Part shown: one piece after another, positions 25,407 to 34,812 of the stretch
Numbering within the stretch: position 1 is the stretch's first letter
How the letters are laid out: each line of letters starts with the position of its first letter
DNA from: Bacillus sp. FJAT-29790
Lineage (GTDB): Bacteria; Bacillota; Bacilli; Bacillales; Cytobacillaceae
DNA length: 39,760 nt
Direction: 5' to 3'
NCBI RefSeq assembly: GCF_019039215.1
Contig: NZ_JAHNZZ010000001.1
Coordinates: forward strand, 2,443,307 to 2,483,066
Notes under the pieces: generated by a model
Seen by the model: only the letters and a program-made list of their open reading frames with translations
Told to the model about the DNA's origin: nothing
The model's database searches: none
Program-made: the position numbers and the translations under genes

Positions 25407-27677
25407 TTAAAACAATCTCATTTGCTCAGACACTTGCTCTCCGTCACCAATCACATATCCCATCGAGTTATAACCAGCAACGCGTTTTTCGTACATCGTT
25501 TTTAATACAGGGACTTTTTCATCAACAAAATCATACACTTGAACTACTTGCTTGCTGTCATAGTGACGACGAAGGCGACCTACGTATTGCTGCAAGGTGC
25601 CCTTCCATGAGATCGGCATCGTTAAAAATAGTGTATCGAGCCGAGCATCGTCAAAGCCTGCACCTATGAATTTACCAGTAGCGATAATAAGTCTTTCCTC
25701 ATTACTTGGAATTGTAGATAACCTCTCAAGCTCTTTCTTCTGATCTTTTTTCTTCATGTTTCCAGCTAACACAATAATATTTTTGGCAAATCTATTGAAT
25801 TGATTTTTCAATATTTCCAGGTGTTCAAGCCGCTCGGTTAAAATAATTGGGGACCGCCCTTCTTCCAATGACTTTAGAACATCATCAAATATTTGAAGAT
25901 TCCGCGACGAATCAGATGCCAATTCCGCATAGATCTCATGAAACTCAGTTTTCTTCGTATTAAAATTGGTCTTCCTTGGAATTAATCGATGGCCAAACGG
26001 GCGAATTTTCGCTTGTGATTTTGCATTGATTTTAAAGCGGATTGGTCCGCATTGCATTGTGATAATTGGATGCATCCCATCTTTCCGTTTAGGCGTAGCT
26101 GTCAGTCCCAATACATATTTAGGACGAATTTGTTTTAATACATTTTCAAAAGTTATCGCTGAAATTATATGGCACTCATCTACAATTATTTGTCCATATT
26201 GGGTGATGAAGGATTTCAATTGACCTCCGTAATTTAAACTTTGGATTGTTGCGACATCCACTTTGCCAGTTATTTTATTTTTCCCTCCGCCTATTTGTCC
26301 AATCTCATTTGGAGATACATTTAGAAATGTTGCCAGCCGTTCGATCCATTGCTTCATTAATTGAGTACGATGCACAATGATAAGTGTATTTACCTTTCGC
26401 TCAGCAATGACAGCAGTAGCAACAACCGTTTTACCAAAACCTGTTGTTGCAGAAAGCGTACCCTGAGCTTCTTTTAACATTGTGTCCACGACCTCAGCTT
26501 GTTGCGAACTTAATGTCCCGCAAAAACCTACATTTATGTTTTCGCCTTCATAAGTTTGGTCAACAATATCTACTTTTATAGATTCTTTCTTAAGCAAATC
26601 TATCAACTCCTCCAAACACCCCCGCGGCAGAACCAAATCGTTCTGTTCATTATTTGTGCACTGGATTATTCTCGGAATTCCATGTGTAGAAAATCTTCCT
26701 GTTTGCGCTTTGTAAAACTCCGGATTATTAAATGATGCAATATTGCCTATCTGCGATAACAGAGGTGAAGGAATCCCAGTCTTCTTAATATAAATTCCAT
26801 TTTTCAGTTCAATTCTAATCTTCCCCGGATGCACTACATGGTCATCCACTTCACTTCGAATAATAGCTCGAATATCTTCTTCCGATATTTTACAAACCGT
26901 TGATAAATACAGCCATTGATCCGGATAAGGTATAAAACTTTCATCAACAAATAAACTATTTCCGTTTTGTCCCGGCACCTTTTGAAGTGGTAAAGCAATG
27001 AGATTTCCAAAACCTCCTTTTGTCATAGTATCCTGGTTAGGAAACATACGATCAAAAGATTCCAAGTGAAATCCATCATTCTGTTCTTTTGTTTTTCTTA
27101 AAAGGAACGTTCCTAGTTTTCTTGCGGTCGCTGCTAAAACGGATGAAGAGAAGAAAATCCACACGTGTGCCCCGTTTCCCGACCTAGATCGTTCAATATG
27201 ATAAGGAACTTTAAAGCTCTTACAAGTTTCCGAGAAAGCTAAAACATCTTGCTGCCATTGCTTCTTATCAAAATCAACAGCCAAAAACGTGCATGTATCA
27301 TCTCGTAGCAATGGATAAATCCCGATTGTTATTTCACTATTCATATGTTCTTTAAGCACTCGATCTGTCAGAGGTAGCAGCTTACGATGCTGACATTGAC
27401 TGCATTTTATATGTGGTTTTTGGCAAAGAGGCTTTTGCCATTCTAGTGCACATGCAGGGATGTATCCATTACCGCCATTTTCAGATTCCCAGCGCTTTGC
27501 ATAGACGTCTGGCCGGCCTTTAAATAAATTTTTAAAAAGATATATCTTCTCTTCTAAAGGAGACTTTTTAGTTACTATTTTACTAGAGTGAATCGTACTT
27601 TGGTTATGCATCATCTTCATTAACAATTGTTTTAGATAATGGTTTTCCTTTCGGAGCTGTTCGAATTGTTCTTCCAT
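25407..27677 (-). CDS. TOTE-type archaeo-eukaryotic primase fused to SF2 helicase
   Basis: 756 aa. A short coiled coil (1-25) is followed by an AEP primase-like domain (about 40-260) with a zinc motif C76, C85, C92, C95, the D-x-D pair in FLAVDFDKK (D135, D137) and SGNGAH (S166, H171). A superfamily 2 helicase follows: Walker A ATTGFGKT (410-417), DECH (500-503), LTATPKR (525-531), and a C-terminal lobe with IIATGKFIGAGFDDARLD and QYVGRLRR. Both catalytic sites look intact. The family has been linked to genome-conflict systems, sometimes with nucleases; none is visible here. Neighbours: a divergent, frameshifted DUF6155 gene and a toxin-antitoxin pair. Role inferred as DNA repair or defence. 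Confidence 0.85.
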   Translation of the reverse strand: MEEQFEQLRKENHYLKQLLMKMMHNQSTIHSSKIVTKKSPLEEKIYLFKNLFKGRPDVYAKRWESENGGNGYIPACALEWQKPLCQKPHIKCSQCQHRKLLPLTDRVLKEHMNSEITIGIYPLLRDDTCTFLAVDFDKKQWQQDVLAFSETCKSFKVPYHIERSRSGNGAHVWIFFSSSVLAATARKLGTFLLRKTKEQNDGFHLESFDRMFPNQDTMTKGGFGNLIALPLQKVPGQNGNSLFVDESFIPYPDQWLYLSTVCKISEEDIRAIIRSEVDDHVVHPGKIRIELKNGIYIKKTGIPSPLLSQIGNIASFNNPEFYKAQTGRFSTHGIPRIIQCTNNEQNDLVLPRGCLEELIDLLKKESIKVDIVDQTYEGENINVGFCGTLSSQQAEVVDTMLKEAQGTLSATTGFGKTVVATAVIAERKVNTLIIVHRTQLMKQWIERLATFLNVSPNEIGQIGGGKNKITGKVDVATIQSLNYGGQLKSFITQYGQIIVDECHIISAITFENVLKQIRPKYVLGLTATPKRKDGMHPIITMQCGPIRFKINAKSQAKIRPFGHRLIPRKTNFNTKKTEFHEIYAELASDSSRNLQIFDDVLKSLEEGRSPIILTERLEHLEILKNQFNRFAKNIIVLAGNMKKKDQKKELERLSTIPSNEERLIIATGKFIGAGFDDARLDTLFLTMPISWKGTLQQYVGRLRRHYDSKQVVQVYDFVDEKVPVLKTMYEKRVAGYNSMGYVIGDGEQVSEQMRLF

Positions 27678-27747
27678 ATCAATCCCTCAGTCTAAATTAT
27701 GTATAATACTATTATATCCAATTAGATTGAGAGAAAATCATGAGAAG

Positions 27748-28301
27748 ATGCCAAAGATGAAACTTAAAGTATCTGAATTAAAAAAGCAGTTAAAAGACTA
27801 TGATCAAAAGGAACTTATTCAACTCGTTGCCGATCTTTACAAGAAAAGTAAAGACGTGCAGTCATATTTATCCGTCCGATTTCTTGGCGAAACGGCAACC
27901 GTCGAATTGTTTAACGATGCAAAGAAAAAATCAAAAATGAATTTTTCCCTGAAAAAGGATTTGGTAAGTTACGTTTAAATGAAGCAAAAAAAGCCATTTC
28001 CGACTTCAAAAAACTTACAAGAGATGACTTAAGGACAACGGATCTTATGCTTTATTACGTCGAACAAGGTGTAGAATTTACATCTTCTTACGGCGATATA
28101 AACGAAAACTTTTATATCAGTATGGAAACGATGTATGAAAAGGTAACAAATATTTGTGATGAAGAGGAGGAGTACTATCAAGTTTTTGCAAACAGATTAG
28201 AACAAGTTGTGATAGATACAGATATCATGGGCTGGGGATTTCATGACCAACTTTCTTATTTGTACAGCTCTATGGGGCATAATAGGGAACAGGAAGAATG
28301 A
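27748..28301 (+). pseudogene. DUF6155-family gene with a -1 frameshift in an A-run
   Basis: The first part (MPKMKLKVSELKKQLKDYDQKELIQLVADLYK..., residues 1-60) runs into TAA at 27976. If one A is added to the six-A run at 27925-27930, the frame continues IKNEFFPEKGFGKLRLNEAK, then TRDDLRTTDLMLYYVEQGVEF and on to the stop at 28301, rebuilding a protein of about 184 aa with the organisation of DUF6155. Without it the gene is split into 76- and 84-residue pieces. A sequencing error, a real mutation or programmed slippage are all possible. Start ATG 27748 has only a weak GAGAAG-type site. Function of the family is unknown. Confidence 0.75.
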
Positions 28302-28316
28302 GGAAAAACCCAATAT

Positions 28317-28354
28317 GGCTGAGAGACTTTCCTCTTTCCTTTCAGCCTTTCTTG
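28317..28354 (+). terminator. Probable terminator after the DUF6155 gene
   Basis: GGCTGA (28317-28322) pairs with TCAGCC (28342-28347), followed by TTTCTTG. The loop is long (19 nt), so strength is uncertain. Confidence 0.5.
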
Positions 28355-28417
28355 AAAACTGAAATAGGGATTCAGCCCACCACTTTAACACAGCGACGGA
28401 AAGACCCCGAATTTCCT

Positions 28418-29026
28418 TCAATATGCCAAGCGGTATATTAAAAATCTCTCAAAATGATTATGTTCATACAACCCTGGCAATTTGACCTCCTCTTTCAATT
28501 CAAAGGAAGTATGGTTTTCTAAAAAATAGATATAATCCTCTGATCCATAATATAGAACCAGTTCAATTTCCCGCTTTAATTTTTCCACCGAGAGTAAGAT
28601 ATTGTTTATGATCTTTATAAAAATTTGTAAGGAAAACGGATTGAAAAAATAAAAGCGATTGTCTAATGGATTAATCTGGTACTCTTCTGCAAGGCAACAA
28701 TGAAACTGGATTTTATCTATCCTTTTCTTCGTTTTCTTCAAATAATTACTTCTATTTTCAATTGCTTCTCGATAGAAAATTTCGTTCATTTCTACCCCTA
28801 TAACAGTGGCATTAAATAAATAATTGATATAGAAATTTAACCGCCCTTTACCACACCCAAAGTCAACGATCCGATCACTGCTTTTCAATTCATATTTATT
28901 AAATAATTGTTCTAGTGAACTATATGGTGTCGGCTCATAGCGATGATAGTGCATAGATTTGTTGAATCCCTTTTGGTCTCCACTTGTTTTAATGTTTAGC
29001 AATTCATCATAGTACTGTTCTTTCAT
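28418..29026 (-). CDS. Class I SAM-dependent methyltransferase
   Basis: 202 aa. SAM-binding motif I is IVDFGCGKGRLNFYI, the acidic motif II end is VIGVEMNE, and a later FFNPFS resembles an N-P-P-F/NPF catalytic motif, so a nucleic-acid or small-molecule amine substrate is possible. Start ATG 29026 is preceded by CAGGGGC; the frame extends upstream to 29140 without a site. A decayed copy of its 3' part lies 3.2 kb away at 25271-25372. Substrate unknown. Confidence 0.75.
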   Translation of the reverse strand: MKEQYYDELLNIKTSGDQKGFNKSMHYHRYEPTPYSSLEQLFNKYELKSSDRIVDFGCGKGRLNFYINYLFNATVIGVEMNEIFYREAIENRSNYLKKTKKRIDKIQFHCCLAEEYQINPLDNRFYFFNPFSLQIFIKIINNILLSVEKLKREIELVLYYGSEDYIYFLENHTSFELKEEVKLPGLYEHNHFERFLIYRLAY

Positions 29027-29269
29027 TATTTTGCCCCTGTTCAATGAAAATTGAAATTTGACTATAATGATATCGATTTTTCTATAAGAATTAAAGTATT
29101 TCTTAAGTCTGAGCATAACAATAGAGGATATATAATACATGACTGCTAAGCAGGGCAGATTTTACATATTTTTTAATTGCTAAAATACAAAGAACATACC
29201 TTTAAGAATGCACTAGTTATTTAAGTAGTCTTAATTGAATATTTAGAATTATGCATTATTATATACTTA

Positions 29270-29559
29270 GGCTATTTTCGTAATGTTTGTTGCTTGTATA
29301 ATGAGAATTTTATTTAATAATCTGAGTTGATTGGAGCGGAGGGCACTTGATTCCTCGAAAATGCTATCGCATTTCCTTCGTGCGTGGGCAAATTCAAGGA
29401 TGTAAATTCAGTGTCCTGCGGGAATAGAGGGAAGCGGGAGACCCCACAGGCGGTAACGCCGAGGAGGCTCCCGTCCCCTCCCACGGAAAGCAAGCGCCCG
29501 CAGTGAAAATCAACGGGCAAACTTTGAAGGCCAAAACAACAATATATGCGAAAACAGCC
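29270..29559 (-). repeat. Dispersed ~290-bp repeat, copy C (inverted)
   Basis: Inverted relative to copies A and B; starts ggctattttcgtaatgtttg and ends caatatatgcgaaaacagcc. Full length, including the segment missing from copy B, with the GC-rich hairpin kept (gcgggag/ctcccgt). No clear target-site duplication is seen (flanks tatactta and tttggtta). The remaining intergenic sequence, 29027-29269, holds nothing I can identify. Confidence 0.88.
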
Positions 29560-29595
29560 TTTGGTTAATAGATTAATTAAAGGAGCGGATGGTGT

Positions 29596-29871
29596 ATGAA
29601 GATTGAAATAGATGGTGAATCAAAAAAGTGGATCGAGTCTAAAGGCAAACAACTAACCGTGAAAACAATCGAAGTAAAGGGTTGCTGTGCACCAGGGGTT
29701 CAGGAGATAGTTGCTGTACCTGGAAAACCGAAGAGCTTAAATCACTATAATGAGTTTATCGTCGATAATCTATCAATATATATACAAAAACAGATTAGAG
29801 GCAAGGAAAAACTTACACTAAAATTATCAGGTATTGGCTTCTTTAAAACGATTTCAGCAAAGCTATATTAA
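29596..29871 (+). CDS. CC/Se-motif family protein (Cys form)
   Basis: 91 aa. The key motif is VKGCCAPGVQE (C30, C31), typical of a small family in which some members carry selenocysteine at one of these positions; here both are Cys codons (tgctgt). Remaining sequence is a compact beta-rich domain. AAAGGAGCGG lies 8-10 nt before ATG 29596. It has its own terminator and stands between the repeat and cstA. A redox or metal role is an inference from the vicinal cysteines. Confidence 0.7.
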   Translation: MKIEIDGESKKWIESKGKQLTVKTIEVKGCCAPGVQEIVAVPGKPKSLNHYNEFIVDNLSIYIQKQIRGKEKLTLKLSGIGFFKTISAKLY

Positions 29872-29881
29872 TATAGAAGAA

Positions 29882-29921
29882 AAAAAACAGCACTCATTCA
29901 TATGAATGAGTGCTGTTTTTT
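29882..29921. terminator. Bidirectional terminator between CC/Se gene and cstA
   Basis: A perfect 40-bp palindrome (two 20-nt arms meeting at 29901/29902) that begins aaaaaacagcac and ends with tttttt, serving convergent genes. Confidence 0.92.
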
Positions 29922-31725
29922 AGGCAATTTCTCTTTCTGATTGTTCTACTAGTTCAGCTTGTGGTATTTTTGATAGCTTAATCCACTTATTAATGGAGGT
30001 AACAAGAATGACGAATCCAAGGATAAGCATGATGATGGAGAGTACACCATTTAAAACATTGAAACCTGCACTTTCTGCATTTAAATAGACGTTCTTTACC
30101 ATCCAGTATCCTGCTACATTAACAGTTACATAAAGATAAGTAAGAGGGACTAAACATGTCAGCATATACCAACGCTTTTCAGCAATCTTGAGGACTACCG
30201 TCGCACCAATGATTAGACCGATCGAAGCCATTAATTGATTGGAAACTCCAAATAATGCCCAGACAGAACTGATATCGCCGGAATAAAGAAGATAACCCCA
30301 GAATAAGCAAGCTAAAGCACTGGCAATCACATTCGCAGGCAATGAATCTGTACGCTTTAATGGTTTAATAAATTCCCCACCGAAATCTTGGATAAGATAG
30401 CGGGCAACCCGTGTTCCTGCATCAATGGCTGTTAAGATAAAGACTGCTTCAAATAGGATTACAAATTGGTAAAAGAAGGATGCCATTTTCGAGAAAATTG
30501 GAATTTCCGTGAAGATGTATGTCATCCCTACAGCAAGAGTAACAGCCCCGCCCGTTCTCCCTTCCAGGTCCATTCCAATTTCTTCGCTAAGCTGGTTTAG
30601 ATGAACAGTTTCCATTCCTAGTGTTGCATATTTCTCAGGTGTTGAATTGATGGCAAAATAATCTCCCGGTTGTAAAGATACAGCTGCAATTAACGCCATG
30701 ACTGCAACTAAACATTCAACAAGCATGGATCCGAAAGCTACACCTTTCACATCGCTCCAACGATTAATCATCTTCGGCGTTGTACCGGAACCAACGAATG
30801 CGTGAAAGCCTGAAATCGCTCCACAAGCAATCGTAATGGAAACGAATGGCCAAACAGGACCCGCAATAATAGGACCACCGCCATTAATAAATTCTGTAAA
30901 TGCCGGGAATTGAACAGCTGGGTTCACATAGAATACCCCAAGTATTAATGCGACAAATACCCCGATTTTCATAAAAGTACTTAAATAATCTCGCGGTGCC
31001 AGCAAAAACCAGACAGGTAACGCAGCAGCAAAGAATGCATAAATTGGTAGTGCAAGAGCAAGAGTACTTTTTTCAAGTGTTAAGAAATCACCTAAAGCTG
31101 TACCTTGAATGTTTGGTCCCAAAAAGACAGCTAGCATAATTAAACCGAAACCAACAATCGTCGCAAATTTTAAGTTGCCTGTCTTCTTATGATACAATCC
31201 AACCCCCATAGCAATCGGAATAGTAATAGCAACAGCGAATGTTCCCCATGGGTTTCTTTCTAATGCACTTAGGACAACTAAGGAAAGACCTGCCATAGTA
31301 ATCGTAATGATAAATAACATTGCTAAGCCTGTACAAAATCCTGCAACAGGGCCGAGTTCTTCTTTTGCTATCTCCGATAAAGATTTTCCATCTCTTCTCA
31401 TAGAGGCGAAGAGAACAACCATGTCGTGAACAGCTCCGCCGATGACAGCACCAATTAGGAGCCAAAGTAATCCTGGTAAATAACCGAATTGGGCTGCTAA
31501 GATCGGTCCAACTAACGGACCCGCTGCAGCAATCGCCGCAAAATGATGACCAAATGAAACCCATTTATTCGTGGGTACATAATCTTGCCCATCTTCTAAT
31601 TTATGAGCTGGAGTTGGCTTTGAATCATTAAGTTTCAAAACCTTTGCCGCCACAAATGTCCCATATAAACGATAAGCAATTAAGAGTATGCAAATAGCAC
31701 CAATAACGATTGAAACTGCATTCAT
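29920..31725 (-). CDS. cstA: CstA-family transporter (pyruvate/peptide uptake)
   Basis: 601 aa polytopic membrane protein, the length of B. subtilis CstA. Family motifs: the N-terminal VPTNKWVSFGHHFAAIAAAGPLVGPILA region, GAVHDMVVLFASMRRDGKSL and a C-terminal LFGVSNQLMASIGL. CstA proteins import pyruvate (E. coli BtsT, CstA) or peptides during carbon limitation. AAAGGGGGAATGGG lies just before ATG 31725. The gene follows lytS-lytT in the same direction after 151 bp, which suggests control by that system. Substrate inferred from context. Confidence 0.9.
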   Translation of the reverse strand: MNAVSIVIGAICILLIAYRLYGTFVAAKVLKLNDSKPTPAHKLEDGQDYVPTNKWVSFGHHFAAIAAAGPLVGPILAAQFGYLPGLLWLLIGAVIGGAVHDMVVLFASMRRDGKSLSEIAKEELGPVAGFCTGLAMLFIITITMAGLSLVVLSALERNPWGTFAVAITIPIAMGVGLYHKKTGNLKFATIVGFGLIMLAVFLGPNIQGTALGDFLTLEKSTLALALPIYAFFAAALPVWFLLAPRDYLSTFMKIGVFVALILGVFYVNPAVQFPAFTEFINGGGPIIAGPVWPFVSITIACGAISGFHAFVGSGTTPKMINRWSDVKGVAFGSMLVECLVAVMALIAAVSLQPGDYFAINSTPEKYATLGMETVHLNQLSEEIGMDLEGRTGGAVTLAVGMTYIFTEIPIFSKMASFFYQFVILFEAVFILTAIDAGTRVARYLIQDFGGEFIKPLKRTDSLPANVIASALACLFWGYLLYSGDISSVWALFGVSNQLMASIGLIIGATVVLKIAEKRWYMLTCLVPLTYLYVTVNVAGYWMVKNVYLNAESAGFNVLNGVLSIIMLILGFVILVTSINKWIKLSKIPQAELVEQSEREIA

Positions 31726-31876
31726 TTTCCCATTCCCCCTTTAGTTCACATATATACTCCATTTATCATACAAAACAAAATTGCTTTAATTTCATTTTCA
31801 GGATAAAGCACATAAATAGGGAGATGGATTACATGAATTTGCAGTTGAATTACAAAGATTCTGTTTATTTAAAAAA

Positions 31877-32614
31877 TCAGAAATCTAAGAGCTGCTTCAA
31901 TTCCTTTACATAGGTTCGGCTGACTGGAACTTTGGAGCTGTCCTTCATGATTAAATTATATGTAGAGTTAAACCAAGGCTCTATTTCATCGATGTGATCT
32001 ACGTTCACAATGAAACTGCGGTGAACACGGAGAAATTGGTCTTTATTTAACTTTTTCTCCAAGGCGACAAGTGCCTCACTTATTTTGTATTCTTGTTCAA
32101 TCGTTTTGATTGTACACTTACCTTCACTAGATTCTAAATAAATGATGTCAGCGTATGTTAATAAAATAATTCTTTCATCGACAATGACTGCGATTTTTCC
32201 ATTTCGATCATTTTTCAAAGGGGAGTGGGTAGGAACATTCTGATTCCCGATTTTCTGCATTTTCTTAATTTTTTCTAATGTTTTTTGAATGCGATTTTCA
32301 TCATAGGGCTTTAAAATATAATCAACTGCATTTAATTCAAACGCCTGTAGAGCATATTCGTCATATGCAGTTGCAAAGACAATAGCTAGTGTTTGATCAA
32401 GGGCTTCTAATTGTTTAGCTAAGCTTAATCCATTATCCTCACCAAGTTCAATATCGAGAAAAACAAGATCAGGCCTTAGTTCTGAAATATCTGCTACAGC
32501 ATCCTCGAGACAATCACTTTCACCTAAGATTTTCACTCTTTTGCTTCGAATAAGCAGATATTTTAATTCATCCCTTGCCAATGGTTCATCATCCACTATA
32601 TAGGCTCTTAACAT
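31877..32614 (-). CDS. lytT: LytTR-family response regulator
   Basis: 245 aa. Receiver domain with the acidic pocket D8-D9 (IVDDEPLARDEL) and phosphoacceptor D54 (LVFLDIELG); C-terminal LytTR DNA-binding domain (about 140-245) with FLRVHRSFIVN and PWFNSTYNLIMKDSSKVPVSRTY. ATG 32614 gives MLRAYIVDDE like B. subtilis LytT; ATG 32623 (MNAMLRAY) is the alternative, nearer AAAGGAG. The start overlaps the 3' end of lytS by 26 bp. Would act on the downstream cstA promoter. Confidence 0.92.
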   Translation of the reverse strand: MLRAYIVDDEPLARDELKYLLIRSKRVKILGESDCLEDAVADISELRPDLVFLDIELGEDNGLSLAKQLEALDQTLAIVFATAYDEYALQAFELNAVDYILKPYDENRIQKTLEKIKKMQKIGNQNVPTHSPLKNDRNGKIAVIVDERIILLTYADIIYLESSEGKCTIKTIEQEYKISEALVALEKKLNKDQFLRVHRSFIVNVDHIDEIEPWFNSTYNLIMKDSSKVPVSRTYVKELKQLLDF

Positions 32615-34373
32615 CGCGTTCATAAACTCCTTTACTGTCGAGCGGAATGGAAATCGTAATGGTTGATCCAATACCAACTTGACTTTTTATCGTTATGCTA
32701 GCTAGACCGTTATAAATCCCTTTTAGACGCTCGCTTATATTAAAGAGGGCTGTCCCATTTCCTTTTTCTGAATGTACAATTTGATTACCGAGCACTTTTA
32801 TCCTGTCTTTAGGAATGCCTTTTCCGTTATCTGCTACAATAATTTTCAATTGATTGTTTTCGGAAAAAATCCGGATGGTGATTTCCCCTTTGGTTTTGCT
32901 CCGCGGAAAGCCGTAATGAATTGCATTTTCTACCAATGGCTGCAAGGTAAACGGTGGAATTAGTACTTTTTCAAGATCTGATTCGATTTGAAAATCCATG
33001 CCGTACTTATTTGGAAAACGAGTCTGTTCCAATGAGATATAGGACCTTACATTCTCCAATTCTTTCTCTAAAGGAATAAGTATCTGCCTAGCCGCTTGTA
33101 GATTTCCACGGAAAAATGAGCTTAAGTCTAAAAGCAATTTTCGGGCTTTATTTACATCTGTTCGGCATAGAACGGAGATGGTATTAATGCTATTAAATAA
33201 AAAGTGCGGATGAATTTGTGCATGCAAAGCTTTTATTTCTGCTTCCTTCAACAATTTCGTCTGGTGTTCAGCTTCTGCAAGCTCTAGTTGAGTAGAAAAT
33301 AAATTAGCAAGTCCTTCTGCTAATTGCTCCTGTACTTTATCTAGCTTTTCAGGCTGATTATAATACATTTTCAAAGTCCCAACAATTTCATTTTTTACTT
33401 TTAAAGGGAGGACAATCGCTGCTTCTAATGGACAAATACGATGACTGCAAAAAATATCTTCCTTTGTTTTTACAATTGCAATTTTACCGCTTTCCAGCAC
33501 TTTTCTAGTTAATCCAGTAGCAAGCTTTTCCTTAGGAATATGGTGATCTGAAGCGATGCCAACATGAGCTAAGACTTGATGGTCATTTGTTATTGAGACC
33601 GCATCGGCATGTGTCAGCTTTAGCATGATTTCCGATATTTCTTTACATGAATGCGTATTTAAGCCTTGGCGAAAGAAAGGCAGCGTTTGATCGGCAATTT
33701 GAAAGGCAAGATTCGTTTGGTTTGCACGTGCACGCACCTCTTCATGCATGATTGATTTGATAATGAACATGAACAGCAATGTTCCAAACCCATTGACAAA
33801 AATCATTGGAAAGCCAATCACCTGTACGAGAGCCCAAGCATGTTCAAACGGCTTTGCTGTCACGAGAATGATCAGCATTTGTAAGGCTTCCAATGACATT
33901 CCAATTATAACCGCATAGAAAGCTGAAATATTTTTCCCTTTTAATTTTCGTCTCCTTCCTAAATATCCAGCAATAATTCCAGCAATAATAGTAGAAATTG
34001 AACAAGAAAAAGCCGTAAAGCCACCCAATGTATAACGGTGGACTCCTGCAATTAGACCAGCTCCTGCGCCTACCATTGGACCGCCAAGCAAGCCGCCGAT
34101 GACAATCCCCATCACTCTCGTATTCGCTAGCGCACTTTCAGGATCAATGCTTGAAAGCCACCCCGCTTTATTGATTGTATTTTGATGAATTTCTATTCCT
34201 GTATAATTACTAATTATTCCGAATATGCCAAAAAGCAAAATAAGCATGATTTTCTCAATTATGTTGTGCTCATTTTGAACAATTTGACGAAATGATCTAA
34301 TTTGAGATAATAAAAAAGCGACAATTACGATGATTCCGACTTTTTCAAGCATTAATGGCGCCAAATTAAACAT
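32589..34373 (-). CDS. lytS: LytS-family sensor histidine kinase
   Basis: 594 aa. N-terminal 5TMR-LYT membrane sensor (about residues 1-215, with NYTGIEI and GGLLGGPMVGAGAGLIAG), a GAF domain (about 230-360) and a His_kinase/HATPase domain with QIHPHFLFNSINTI (phospho-His H390), PLVENAIHYGF (N-box) and DNGKGI...GNGTALFNI (G-box). ATG 34373 lies 7 nt after AAAGGGTGAG; GTG 34379 overlaps that site. In this family (LytS of B. subtilis, BtsS of E. coli) the signal is extracellular pyruvate. Confidence 0.92.
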   Translation of the reverse strand: MFNLAPLMLEKVGIIVIVAFLLSQIRSFRQIVQNEHNIIEKIMLILLFGIFGIISNYTGIEIHQNTINKAGWLSSIDPESALANTRVMGIVIGGLLGGPMVGAGAGLIAGVHRYTLGGFTAFSCSISTIIAGIIAGYLGRRRKLKGKNISAFYAVIIGMSLEALQMLIILVTAKPFEHAWALVQVIGFPMIFVNGFGTLLFMFIIKSIMHEEVRARANQTNLAFQIADQTLPFFRQGLNTHSCKEISEIMLKLTHADAVSITNDHQVLAHVGIASDHHIPKEKLATGLTRKVLESGKIAIVKTKEDIFCSHRICPLEAAIVLPLKVKNEIVGTLKMYYNQPEKLDKVQEQLAEGLANLFSTQLELAEAEHQTKLLKEAEIKALHAQIHPHFLFNSINTISVLCRTDVNKARKLLLDLSSFFRGNLQAARQILIPLEKELENVRSYISLEQTRFPNKYGMDFQIESDLEKVLIPPFTLQPLVENAIHYGFPRSKTKGEITIRIFSENNQLKIIVADNGKGIPKDRIKVLGNQIVHSEKGNGTALFNISERLKGIYNGLASITIKSQVGIGSTITISIPLDSKGVYERDVKSLYSG

Positions 34374-34812
34374 TATCACTCACCCTTTATTTACATCATC
34401 CAAAACGTTCGTTACGGTACGGACACAGTGTTGGACTCTCCAGTGTATGCTACAATTTTACCATACAACCGCTATTAAAGAGGTTAACTTTTTGGGCTTC
34501 AAATAATATTACATATACTACCAGAACATACTTTACTGGATACTGTATTTAATTTATCACAGGGGTGGGTTATCAAATTTTATTATAATATTGATACTCC
34601 ATCAAGACACACTCAATTCTTCTAACTAGATAATTCCCTACGGAAAAAAATAGAGTGGAGTGCCTCGCACGGGATAAAAATTTAGTACAGCAGAAGAATA
34701 CCTCGGCCAGTTCTATCCATAGGTCTATAATTTAGGATACTCATTCTGAAAATGTTATACTAAATATTTAATACTATATTTTACATAATTAACTTATAAA
34801 GGAGTATATAGA
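34374..34812. other. Intergenic region between lytS and the SDR gene
   Basis: 439 bp, divergent promoters expected at the ends. No open frame, repeat copy or terminator found; one short motif gtgcctcgcac (34660-34670) recalls gtgccaggcac at 36739. TATACT near 34757 may be a -10 for the SDR gene, but its -35 is poor. Confidence 0.4.

Noticed and set aside
29882..29921. Palindrome with CATTCAT/ATGAATG taken as a possible FadR box
   Set aside because: The half-sites are in the reverse order from the FadR consensus, and the A/T-flanked 20-nt arms between convergent genes are explained by a bidirectional terminator.
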